From: an uncultured Oscillospiraceae bacterium
GTDB lineage: Bacteria; Bacillota; Clostridia; Oscillospirales; Ruminococcaceae
Length of the DNA: 64,000 nucleotides
Direction: 5' to 3'
Assembly: GCA_949737515.1 (NCBI GenBank)
Contig: CATJCP010000398.1
Span: forward strand, 1 to 64,000
Below the pieces are notes generated by a model. The model saw nothing but the letters and a program-made list of their open reading frames with translations, made no database searches and was not told where the DNA came from. This document shows, piece by piece, positions 27,298 through 36,092 of this stretch (position 1 is the stretch's first letter; the number at the start of each line of letters is the position of its first letter). A program made the position numbers and the translations under genes.

Positions 27298-28557
27298 TTA
27301 CTCAAACGCTTCCTCGCAGACTTGATCCAGCGAGAAGATATCCCCAGGCCGCTGCTCCCTGTGCGTCCATCTTCCAGTTGTAAAATCAGGGATCGGTACC
27401 GGTATGGAGCCCATGGCAATGGACTGCTCGCTCAAGCAGGTGATTGCCATCCAGCTTGCCGCGTCGTACACATCTATGGGGAAAGGCTTGTTCTCCTGAA
27501 TTGACTGGATAAACGCCCTGAACACCAGGTAATCCATGCCGCCGTGGCCGCCTGTGATCCCCGAGGTCTGGAATTCCTTCCACAGGGGATGGATGAATTC
27601 CTCCATATACGCCTTGTCGGGCTCAAAGACGTGGTCGTTGTGCTCATCGGGCTCGGTCCTGTCCTCCAGGTAGATGCTTCGGCTATTCTCCTCCCAAAGG
27701 CCCTTTACCCCCTGGAGGTAGCCGCCCCGGGAATAGGGCCTGGGCAGGGTGCAGTCGTGGGTCAGCACAATCGTCTCGCCGTTGGCGCATTTGATCATGG
27801 TGGTCACCACGTCCCCTTGGCAGAATCCGGCGCTGGCCAGAGGGGATTCCGGACGGTTTTTCTTCATCCATTCCCCCTGCCCCCGGGACTTGGAGGACAT
27901 GGACACCAGGGAGAGCATCCGGTTTCCCCGGTTCAGATTTAAGTACTGGGCAATGGGCCCCAGCTCGTGGGTGGGGTACAGTTCCCCGTTGCGGTGCAGG
28001 AAGTTTTCCTGGCGGTAGTGGCGCTTGATGTCCCCGGTGCCGATTTCCTCCCGCAGGTCGTGCAGGTATCCGCCCTTGCAGTGGATAATCTCGCCAAATA
28101 TCCCCTTCTTGACCATGTTGAGCAGCGTCATCTCCAGCTGGCCATAGCAGCAGTTTTCAAGCAGCATCACCTGGACGCCGGTCTTTTCGCTGGTGCGCAC
28201 CAGCTGCCAGCACTCCTCCACAGAGGTGGCACCCCCCACCTCCAGGGCTGGAATCAGCCCGTGTTCCATGGCGTCCACGGCAATGGTGATGTGGGTTGTC
28301 CAGTCGGTCATGATGACCACCGCTTCAATGTCGGCGCGGGAGGTCACTTGGTGGTAGTCCAGGCAGCAGTCCGGACAGTTCCCCTTTGCCTGTTCCACAT
28401 GGCTCTGCCCCTCCCTGGCCCGGTCCTCATAAACGTCGCAGACCGCCAAAACCTCAACGTCCGGCATGGTCAGCAGCAGATCCAGCTGCGTCATCCCCCG
28501 GCTTCCAAGGCCGATCACACCCAGCTTTACGGTGCGGCCCTTTGCTCCAAGCTTCAT
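27298..28557 (-). CDS. Gfo/Idh/MocA-fold protein resembling GH109 (NAD-dependent alpha-N-acetylgalactosaminidase family)
   Basis: LEVGGATSVEECWQLVRTSEKTGVQVMLLENCCYGQLEMTLLNMVKKGIFGEIIHCKGGYLHDL...GELYPTHELGPIAQYLNLNRGNRM. Confidence 0.75.
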   Translation of the reverse strand: MKLGAKGRTVKLGVIGLGSRGMTQLDLLLTMPDVEVLAVCDVYEDRAREGQSHVEQAKGNCPDCCLDYHQVTSRADIEAVVIMTDWTTHITIAVDAMEHGLIPALEVGGATSVEECWQLVRTSEKTGVQVMLLENCCYGQLEMTLLNMVKKGIFGEIIHCKGGYLHDLREEIGTGDIKRHYRQENFLHRNGELYPTHELGPIAQYLNLNRGNRMLSLVSMSSKSRGQGEWMKKNRPESPLASAGFCQGDVVTTMIKCANGETIVLTHDCTLPRPYSRGGYLQGVKGLWEENSRSIYLEDRTEPDEHNDHVFEPDKAYMEEFIHPLWKEFQTSGITGGHGGMDYLVFRAFIQSIQENKPFPIDVYDAASWMAITCLSEQSIAMGSIPVPIPDFTTGRWTHREQRPGDIFSLDQVCEEAFE

Positions 28558-28582
28558 AATAATCCCTCTTTCTGTTTTATTA

Positions 28583-29464
28583 TCACAGTTCAATCAAAAC
28601 AATACTGACAACCGCCATGATCATCCCCACAATCTGGTCTTTTCTGGGGTGCTCATGGAACAAAATCAGCGAATACAAAATGGAAAGCACCAACCCGCCG
28701 CCATTGTCGATGGTATACAGGATGCTGGACTTCATCTGGGGCAGCAGATACATGAGCAGGTTGACCGCCCCTGTCGCCGATCCCCCGCAGACCAGAAGGG
28801 ACAGGGCAGCCCTTTTCCCCATTTTAAAGCCCTCCGCCAGCTTTCGTCCCCGCTTTTTGGCCAGCTCAACCACGACGGCGGCGACAGCCGAAAGGGCAAA
28901 GAGGATGGTGAGCATTTCCGCCCGTTCCGCCCCTTTCATCGCCACTGCCTGCAGGTTCATGACCGTCCCATACAGTCCGTTGGAGGCAAACAGCAGGATG
29001 CACCAGACATAATACGCCCCGGAATTGCCCTTAAAGGAGATCCCCTTCAGGTTCATCACCACCAGAGAGACCAGCATCAGGACAATCGCAAATATCTGAA
29101 GCCCGGTGAGCCGCTCATCCAAAAACAGCGTTCCCACCGCCGTTGGGACCAGGATTCCGCCGAACATACAGAAGATCATCAAAAAGGCGTAGGATCCCCG
29201 GTTGCCCGCTTCGATCATCGCGTTGTTATAGAGGAACAGCACCCCGGCGTTGGCCAACCCAAACAGCCAGGTCTGCCAGGAGGGGGCAAAGGAAAATCCG
29301 TTGGCGGCAAGGGAGGTAAAGGCGATAAACAGTCCATAGCAGACCGAAAAAACTGCCGTGGCCTCGGATTTATCCGCTCCGGCATAGCTGGCGGAGTAAA
29401 GCCTTGTGAAAAGCGACTGGAAGGAGTAGAGAAGGACCATCAGGATCACCAGGAATATCAGCAT
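28583..29464 (-). CDS. EamA/DMT family transporter
   Basis: About 10 TM drug/metabolite transporter pattern; LDERLTGLQIFAIVLMLVSLVVMNLKG. Confidence 0.8.
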   Translation of the reverse strand: MLIFLVILMVLLYSFQSLFTRLYSASYAGADKSEATAVFSVCYGLFIAFTSLAANGFSFAPSWQTWLFGLANAGVLFLYNNAMIEAGNRGSYAFLMIFCMFGGILVPTAVGTLFLDERLTGLQIFAIVLMLVSLVVMNLKGISFKGNSGAYYVWCILLFASNGLYGTVMNLQAVAMKGAERAEMLTILFALSAVAAVVVELAKKRGRKLAEGFKMGKRAALSLLVCGGSATGAVNLLMYLLPQMKSSILYTIDNGGGLVLSILYSLILFHEHPRKDQIVGMIMAVVSIVLIEL

Positions 29465-30579
29465 AAGCTGTCACCCCTCATGTCCCATTGGGGAAGCTCC
29501 TGTGTTTCCCAGCACCGGAACAGGGCTTCAGCCAGCCCCGGAACCCAGCGCAGGCCATCGGTTTCCCTGACCCATCCTTCTGGGAAGGGAGTTGCCTCCG
29601 GCTGAAGGTTCCGCATTTTTTCCAGGGCGTCTATGTGCCAGGAAGCCATCTCCCCGGTACAGAGGATGGGAGCTCCGTCCCGGACAGCGTCCACCATGTT
29701 CCAAAGGTTTTCGGCATAATCCTGCTTTACAATGCCGTAATCCTTCACCTGTCCATCGGAAAATACCGCCGTCAGGCGGGAGCCCTTAATCCCCCTTCCG
29801 CCAAAGCGTACGACTGCCTTCTCATAGGTATACTCCAGCATTGGCTCCTGGAGCTGTTCCCTGCTGACCGCATGAGAAACCGCGATCAGCACCTCCGCGC
29901 CGGTCTGGGACACCCCCTTCATGACAGCGGTGTCAAAGGTCTCAATGGGGTTCGCCCGAAAGGTAGCGCATTCCACCGCGGAGAGAGGCGCGCCGGTGAT
30001 ATAGAGCATGTTCATCAGATAATGGGCGGTGGCGTTGCTCAGCACATTGTCAAAGATAGGTCTGCCCTGGGCGTCGAACCGTTTCCCCGCCCAGCCGCTG
30101 CCCCGGTGGTAATAGGCGTGGTCCCTGGGCCAAAGGACCATAGCCCGCAGGGAAACCGGCTCGCCGAACACACCGGCCTCCGCGTCCGCCTTCATAGCCC
30201 GCACAACAGGGTCATAGCAGAGCTGGAACCCCACAGAGAGCTTTTTCCCGGCTTTGTCCCGGGCCGCCAACATCGCCTGAACCTCCTCCATGGTGGCGGC
30301 GATGGGCTTTTCCGACACAACATGGCAGCCGTGTTCAAAGGCTTCCACTGCCTGCTCCCCGTGAAACTGTATTGGAGTTCCCAAAACCACAATGTCCGGC
30401 TGATGGTTTTGGTACAGCTCCTCTGAAGCTTTGTACACGGGACACAGGTCACATTCCCTTACAAAGGGGTCCACCGCCCCCACCAGCCGCAGCTTCTCCC
30501 TTTTGGGGGACTTCATCGCGTGGAGATAGTTGGCCGCAAAGCCCCCTACCCCAAAGAGGGCAATCTTCAGCTCCTCCAT
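29458..30579 (-). CDS. Gfo/Idh/MocA family oxidoreductase
   Basis: IALFGVGGFAANYLHAM; SEKPIAATMEEVQAML. Confidence 0.9.
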   Translation of the reverse strand: MEELKIALFGVGGFAANYLHAMKSPKREKLRLVGAVDPFVRECDLCPVYKASEELYQNHQPDIVVLGTPIQFHGEQAVEAFEHGCHVVSEKPIAATMEEVQAMLAARDKAGKKLSVGFQLCYDPVVRAMKADAEAGVFGEPVSLRAMVLWPRDHAYYHRGSGWAGKRFDAQGRPIFDNVLSNATAHYLMNMLYITGAPLSAVECATFRANPIETFDTAVMKGVSQTGAEVLIAVSHAVSREQLQEPMLEYTYEKAVVRFGGRGIKGSRLTAVFSDGQVKDYGIVKQDYAENLWNMVDAVRDGAPILCTGEMASWHIDALEKMRNLQPEATPFPEGWVRETDGLRWVPGLAEALFRCWETQELPQWDMRGDSLC

Positions 30580-30596
30580 GTTATCATTCCTCTTGC

Positions 30597-31157
30597 CTAT
30601 CTAATCTGGCCCCGAACCCAGGATTCCACCACCAGGGCAGGCTTTATAAAGTCGGAACCCCCATTGAGGACAAGATCCGCATTCCGCTTGGTCGGGAGAA
30701 AATGCTTTTCCTCGCCGAATTTAGCTGCCTCCAGGTAATAGTCCGCCACCTCCTCCATGGGGACGCCCCACATCGCCATATTCCGCTTGATCCTGCGGTA
30801 CATCCTCTCGTCGGAATCCAGGTCGATGAAAATCTTCAAATCCAGAAGCTCCAAAAGCTCCGGAAAATACAGGACGCTGAGCCCCTCCACAATCACCACC
30901 TGGGCTTCGCTGGCCTCCAGGCGGCTCTGCCGGACGGCATCGATCACCTTCTCCGAGTCAATGGAGTCCGGGGAGTTCCAGTCCTCGTACTCCCTGCCGG
31001 TGGCAGGGGAAATCATCTTGGGGAGCGGGCGCCTGAAAAAGCCGTCAGTTGAGATCAAAACGGTTTTGATTGGCCGCAGCTTTTCCACCAGCAGCTTGGC
31101 AAAGGTGGACTTCCCGCTTCCGGAGCCTCCTGCAACACCTATCGTGAGATTGCTCAT
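30597..31157 (-). CDS. Uridine kinase-like P-loop kinase
   Basis: GVAGGSGSGKSTFAKLL Walker A; STDGFFRR...DWNSPDSIDSEKVIDAVRQ; EGLSVLYFPELLELLDLKIFID. Confidence 0.8.
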   Translation of the reverse strand: MSNLTIGVAGGSGSGKSTFAKLLVEKLRPIKTVLISTDGFFRRPLPKMISPATGREYEDWNSPDSIDSEKVIDAVRQSRLEASEAQVVIVEGLSVLYFPELLELLDLKIFIDLDSDERMYRRIKRNMAMWGVPMEEVADYYLEAAKFGEEKHFLPTKRNADLVLNGGSDFIKPALVVESWVRGQIR

Positions 31158-31170
31158 TTTTGTCCTCCCC

Positions 31171-32460
31171 CTACTCCTCAGGTTTTGGTTTCTGAACGAT
31201 TACGCCCACGCCGTCCGGTATCACTGTGACCAGTGCGGCGGCATCTTCCAAAAGCCCTTCGGCCTTGGCCAGCGCGTCTCCGGCGCTTTCCGCCCATCCC
31301 ATATGCATGGCCTCAATCAGCTCCCGGTTCTCCGGCCCGGTCACAAAGATCACCGACGCCTTTTCCATCACCCGGGCCAAAATCTGGGCCTGCCACTGGT
31401 CCATGACTGTACTTTCCGGCGGTATATTTTCGATGTCCCCCATCACTTCCCCTGCGTTCTTCCGGTCCGCGAACCAATGATAGAAGTCCTCTCCTCCATG
31501 CCCGTCCCCCAGGGCAGCGCAGATGATGATCACCCCGCCCTCACGGACGCATACCTCTGCGGCGGTCAGGCCCTTGACCGACTGATAGATGTTCTGGTCC
31601 AGGGGATACCCGCCGTTGGAGGTGACCACAATGTCCGCCCCCACCCCGGGGACGCTGGTCATGTCCAGGCACAGCTGGCAGCCCTTTTCATGGGCCTGTG
31701 CGCTGTCCCCTGCAACAGCGGCCACAATCCGCTTTTCCTCATCCAGCAGGACGTTGAGAATAAAGGCCAGCCCTGCCTGCCTGGCGGCAAAAGCCATATC
31801 CCTGTGGATCGGGTTGCCCTCCAGGATTCCCTGCCGTGCCAGGGGGTCGCGGATAAATCCTGCGTTGTGGTTATAGAGGACTGTTTTCATTCCCGCCGCG
31901 CCGGGCAGGATGCTCTTGCGTCCGCCGGAAAAGCCCGCGAAGAAATGGGGTTCTATAAAACCCTCGGACACCACCAGGTCCGACTCCTTCACCAGCCGGT
32001 TGAGCCAAAGCTCCCCGCCGGAGGGAAGGGTTCCGAAAAACGCCATATTTTCGACGTCCCTGGCATTGTGGATGACAAAACGTTCCTTTTTCGCGGCTTC
32101 GGCTCCAAACTTGGCCCGGATTTCCTCCTCTGTCGGCGGGCGGTGCATCCCGGTTGCAATCAGGATGGTAATCTCCGCCTGGGGATTCCCCTTCCGTATC
32201 TCCGCCAGATACAGCGGCAGGGTAATATGGCTGGGGAGCGGCCTGGTGTGGTCGCTGGTGATCACCAGAATCTTCCCCTTTCCCTTTGCCAGCTCCCGCA
32301 GGCGCGGGCTGCCAATGGGGTTATCCAGGGCGTCCTGTACAATCTGTTCCTGGCTGCGGCTCTCTGTCTCCAGTTTCCGGGGAGATATCACGGCCCGCAG
32401 CCGGGCCTCCGGAATCTCCAGGGTTTGTTTTCCCCTCCCATAGGGAATGGCGATTGTCAT
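31171..32460 (-). CDS. Nickel-dependent lactate racemase (LarA)-like protein
   Basis: VITSDHTRPLPSHITLPLYL; ATGMHRPPTEEE; EPHFFAGFSGGRKSILPG. Confidence 0.85.
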   Translation of the reverse strand: MTIAIPYGRGKQTLEIPEARLRAVISPRKLETESRSQEQIVQDALDNPIGSPRLRELAKGKGKILVITSDHTRPLPSHITLPLYLAEIRKGNPQAEITILIATGMHRPPTEEEIRAKFGAEAAKKERFVIHNARDVENMAFFGTLPSGGELWLNRLVKESDLVVSEGFIEPHFFAGFSGGRKSILPGAAGMKTVLYNHNAGFIRDPLARQGILEGNPIHRDMAFAARQAGLAFILNVLLDEEKRIVAAVAGDSAQAHEKGCQLCLDMTSVPGVGADIVVTSNGGYPLDQNIYQSVKGLTAAEVCVREGGVIIICAALGDGHGGEDFYHWFADRKNAGEVMGDIENIPPESTVMDQWQAQILARVMEKASVIFVTGPENRELIEAMHMGWAESAGDALAKAEGLLEDAAALVTVIPDGVGVIVQKPKPEE

Positions 32461-32617
32461 ATCTCAAACCTCCCAACTCAAAATAGAAAAACCGGCCCCG
32501 CCACACAAGCGCGTTCACATTCGATCACCATTCAATGAACATCAACACCTGCATAGCCAGACCGGTTTGCCGGGGAGGACAGACCAGCGGGTCCATCCTT
32601 CCGGCACATTTCGTCAA

Positions 32618-33382
32618 TCAGCGGTAGTCCTCGCAGACTGTCTCGCCTTTCAGGATGACAATCTCCTTGGCGTCCGCATAAGAATCCGCGTCTACAAAGA
32701 GCTGGAAGCTCTCATGGGTTTTCAGCATGGTCCCGGGGACATTGGGGGTAAGCTCGTTGGCCAGGGTTTGGGCCACCGCCCAGGCCTTTTCAGAGTGAGG
32801 GACGGCGGAGATAATGTTTTTACACTGCATAATCTGCCAAACACTCATACTTACCGCCTGCTTGGGAACATCGTCAATGGTGGCAAACCACCCCTCCCCC
32901 ACCTGCTGGTTGCGGCAGGCGGTGTCCAAATTCACGATCAGATAGGAAACCTTTGTCTCAAAATCCGCGGGCGGGTCGTTGAAGGCAATGTGGGCGTTGC
33001 GGCCAATACCGATAAGTCCCACGTCAATGGGGGCCTTTTTGATCTCCTCAGTCAGCTGGGCGATCCCCTCCTGGGTGCCGTCCACAAAGTGGACCATCTT
33101 CACCCCCGTTGGGGCGACGAACCGCTCCTTCAGGTATTTGCGGAAGCTGGCGGGATGGGTCTCGGGAAGGTCTACATACTCGTCCAGGTGGAACATCTCC
33201 ACCTTGCTCCAGTCGATGTCCTCCTTCACCAGGTGCTCCAATGTTTCAAACTGGGAGGCACCGGTGGAAAGAATGATTCTCGCCGCGCCTTTTTCCGCGA
33301 TAGCGGCCTTAATGATCTCAGCGGAGGCCTTGGCAGCACGCATACCCAGTTCATCAGCGGTTTTGGAAACAACTATTTTCAT
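32618..33382 (-). CDS. nagB: Glucosamine-6-phosphate deaminase-like protein
   Basis: IILSTGASQFETLEHL; VEMFHLDEYVDLPETHPASFRKYL; GIGRNAHIAFNDPP. Confidence 0.88.
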   Translation of the reverse strand: MKIVVSKTADELGMRAAKASAEIIKAAIAEKGAARIILSTGASQFETLEHLVKEDIDWSKVEMFHLDEYVDLPETHPASFRKYLKERFVAPTGVKMVHFVDGTQEGIAQLTEEIKKAPIDVGLIGIGRNAHIAFNDPPADFETKVSYLIVNLDTACRNQQVGEGWFATIDDVPKQAVSMSVWQIMQCKNIISAVPHSEKAWAVAQTLANELTPNVPGTMLKTHESFQLFVDADSYADAKEIVILKGETVCEDYR

Positions 33383-33490
33383 GGTGTTTTCTCTCCTTTT
33401 TATAATTAAGGTGGCTTTATATAAATCATAGATAAATTGCAGATAAAAATCAAGCTTAAAAAACATTTTAATCTGCTGCAGCTGCAGATG

Positions 33491-34720
33491 TTATTTCATC
33501 TCAGGATAGAACTCGCCCAAAAACTCTTTTAGATAGACCGCCCGGTCCTCTGCCATGGACTTGTTGGCCGCAATGCCGATGCCGATGGACATGGCCCCGG
33601 CGCGGGTGTCCGCCATCTGATGCAGCGGATCCTCCGTATAACCCCGGAACAGGTGATCCCGCAGGGCAGGGTCGGCGCCGCCGTGGCCGCCTACAGTGGG
33701 TTTGACGCGGCTACGGTCAAAGTTTACGCATTCGCCCTCCCGATTGTAGAACTTGATGGTCTCCACGTCAAAGGCGTTGTTGGCCTCCAGCCGCCCCTTC
33801 ACGCCGTTGATGACAATCTTCATGCACTCATAGGGGGAATGGGCGGTCAGGGAGTAGCTCATCACCGCGCCCTTGGCATACCTGACGTTGACCGATACGC
33901 TGTCCTCAATGTCAATCACATCAGAGAACAGGCAGCGGTCCCGGATATAGCCGTCCCCGTCCTCGTTGTCGCGGTAGATGCGTTTGAGCATTCCGTTTTC
34001 TTCCTTGTCAATATCCATGTAGAATTCGCAGGTCTTCTGATAGGGGCAGGTCAGGCACCGTTCCCCCCGCTCCTCCCGGGTGTGGCCGTAAAAGCGGCGG
34101 GTACCAAAGGCGTTTACCTTGACAGGCTCGTCGTCCAAAATCCAGTTGGCCAAGTCAAAGTGGTGGGTGGATTTATGGATCAGCAGGGACCCGGAATTCT
34201 CCCGGATGGAGTGCCAGCGGCGGAAGTAATCCGCGCCGTGGCTGGTGTCCAGCAGCCATTCAAAGTGGACGCTGAGGATATCCCCCAGTATCCCGCTGCT
34301 GACCAGCTCCTTTATGCGGACATAAAAGTTCTGGAACCGCAGGTTAAAGGTGACCGTCACCTTATGGCCGGTGCGCCGCTCGGTTTCCAGGATATGGGCG
34401 CACATCTCGTCCGTGGTGGTCATGGGCTTTTCGGTAATCACGTCGCAGCCAAACTCCAGGGCCTTGACAATGTACTGCTCATGGGCGCAGTCCTTGGTGG
34501 TGACAATGACCACATCCGGCTTCTGCTCCTGGAGCATCCGGTCAAAATCGGTATAAGCGGGCATTCCGCTCTCCAAATACTCTGCCGCAAATTTGACGCG
34601 CTTGCCGTTGATATCGCAGACAGCCGCCAGCTTGGCGCAGTCGCCGTATTCCCTGACCAGCGGTTCCCCATAGGACAGCAGCCCACGGAAGCCTGTGCCG
34701 ACCAGCACATACTTTTTCAT
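33491..34720 (-). CDS. Gfo/Idh/MocA family oxidoreductase (tandem copy A)
   Basis: KKYVLVGTGFRGLLSYG; TEKPMTTTDEMCA; near-duplicate of 34782..36008. Confidence 0.92.
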   Translation of the reverse strand: MKKYVLVGTGFRGLLSYGEPLVREYGDCAKLAAVCDINGKRVKFAAEYLESGMPAYTDFDRMLQEQKPDVVIVTTKDCAHEQYIVKALEFGCDVITEKPMTTTDEMCAHILETERRTGHKVTVTFNLRFQNFYVRIKELVSSGILGDILSVHFEWLLDTSHGADYFRRWHSIRENSGSLLIHKSTHHFDLANWILDDEPVKVNAFGTRRFYGHTREERGERCLTCPYQKTCEFYMDIDKEENGMLKRIYRDNEDGDGYIRDRCLFSDVIDIEDSVSVNVRYAKGAVMSYSLTAHSPYECMKIVINGVKGRLEANNAFDVETIKFYNREGECVNFDRSRVKPTVGGHGGADPALRDHLFRGYTEDPLHQMADTRAGAMSIGIGIAANKSMAEDRAVYLKEFLGEFYPEMK

Positions 34721-34781
34721 GTCGATTCATCCTTTCCCAGCTTTTAGCTTTCATCTTTTGAACTTTCAGCTCTGGAAAGCC

Positions 34782-36008
34782 TTATTTTAATTCCGGGTAA
34801 AAGTCTCCCAAAAACTCCTTCAGGTAGACTGCCCGATCCTCTGCCATGGACTTGTTGGCCGCAATGCCGATGCCGATGGACATGGCCCCAGCGCGGGTAT
34901 CCGCCATCTGGTGCAGCGGGTCCTCGGTATAGCCCCGGAACAGGTTATCCCGCGGGGCGGGGTCGGCCCCGCCGTGACCGCCAGGCAGCGGCTTGACCCG
35001 AGTCCTGTCGTAAACAATGCACTCGCCTTCCCGGTTGTAGAACCTGATATGCTCCCCGCCAAAGGCAGTGTCGGCCTCAATCCGCCCCTTGGCGCCGTTG
35101 ATCACCAGCTTCATGCACTCGTAGGGGGAATGGGCGGTCAAGGAATAGCTCATCACCGCGCCTTTGGCATACCTGACGTTGACCGATACGCTGTCCTCAA
35201 TGTCGATCTCGTCGGAGAAGACGCACCGGTCCCGGATGTAGCCGTCCTCGTCCTCGCAGTCCAGGAACATCTTCTTCATCTCGCCCCGGTCCTCAGTCTC
35301 TATGTTCAGGTAGAATTCGCAGGATTTCTGATAGGGGCAGGTCAGGCACCGCTCCCCCCGCTCCTCCCGGGTGTGGCCGTAGAAGCGGCGGGTCCCGAAG
35401 GCATTGACCTTCACCGGTTCATCGTCTATGAGCCAGTTGAGCAGGTCAAAGTGATGGGTGGATTTGTGGATCAGCAGCGAACCGGAGCAGGCCCGGATGG
35501 AATGCCACCTGCGGAAATAGGAGGCGCCGTGGTTGGTGTCCAACAGCCATTCATAGTGGACGCTGAGCACATCCCCCACAATGCCCTCGTTCATCAGCTC
35601 CTTGAGGCGGACACAGAAGTTCATAAACCGCATGTTGAAGGTGACGGTCACCTTGTGGCCGGTGCGCTTTTCCGCCTCCAGGATATTGGCGCACATTTTT
35701 TCATCGGTGGTCATGGGCTTTTCGGTAATCACGTCGCAGCCAAACTCCAGGGCCTTGACGGTGTATTCCTCGTGGGCACAATCCTTGCAGGTGACAATGA
35801 CCACATCCGGCTTCTGCTCCTGGAGCATCAAATCAAAATCGGTGTAGGCGGGGATATTCCCCAGGCAGCCTGCCGCATACCGGGCCCGCTTGCCGTTGAT
35901 ATCGCAGACGGCTGCCAATTCCGCGCAGTCTTTATAGTTTTCCACCAGCGGCCTGCCATAGGAATCCAGCCCCCTGCTGCCGGTGCCGACAATCACATAC
36001 TTCTTCAA
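34782..36008 (-). CDS. Gfo/Idh/MocA family oxidoreductase (tandem copy B)
   Basis: KKYVIVGTGSRGLDSYG; TEKPMTTDEKMCA; long identical blocks with copy A. Confidence 0.92.
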   Translation of the reverse strand: MKKYVIVGTGSRGLDSYGRPLVENYKDCAELAAVCDINGKRARYAAGCLGNIPAYTDFDLMLQEQKPDVVIVTCKDCAHEEYTVKALEFGCDVITEKPMTTDEKMCANILEAEKRTGHKVTVTFNMRFMNFCVRLKELMNEGIVGDVLSVHYEWLLDTNHGASYFRRWHSIRACSGSLLIHKSTHHFDLLNWLIDDEPVKVNAFGTRRFYGHTREERGERCLTCPYQKSCEFYLNIETEDRGEMKKMFLDCEDEDGYIRDRCVFSDEIDIEDSVSVNVRYAKGAVMSYSLTAHSPYECMKLVINGAKGRIEADTAFGGEHIRFYNREGECIVYDRTRVKPLPGGHGGADPAPRDNLFRGYTEDPLHQMADTRAGAMSIGIGIAANKSMAEDRAVYLKEFLGDFYPELK

Positions 36009-36035
36009 GTCAATTTCCCCTTTCTGGGAGAAGGT

Positions 36036-36092
36036 TTATTTACAATTGAGCTCCGGGAAGTACTCCCCAAAACACTCCCTCAAGCAGATGGA
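36036..36092 (-). pseudogene. Residual C-terminus of a third tandem Gfo/Idh copy
   Basis: Minus frame SICLRECFGEYFPELNCK* aligns to the AVYLKEFLGDFYPELK* ends of copies A and B. Confidence 0.65.

Noticed and set aside
30757-32538. 593-aa plus-strand ORF antisense to larA-like and kinase genes
   Set aside because: Shadow ORF from GC-rich codon bias; the opposite strand carries clear conserved motifs.
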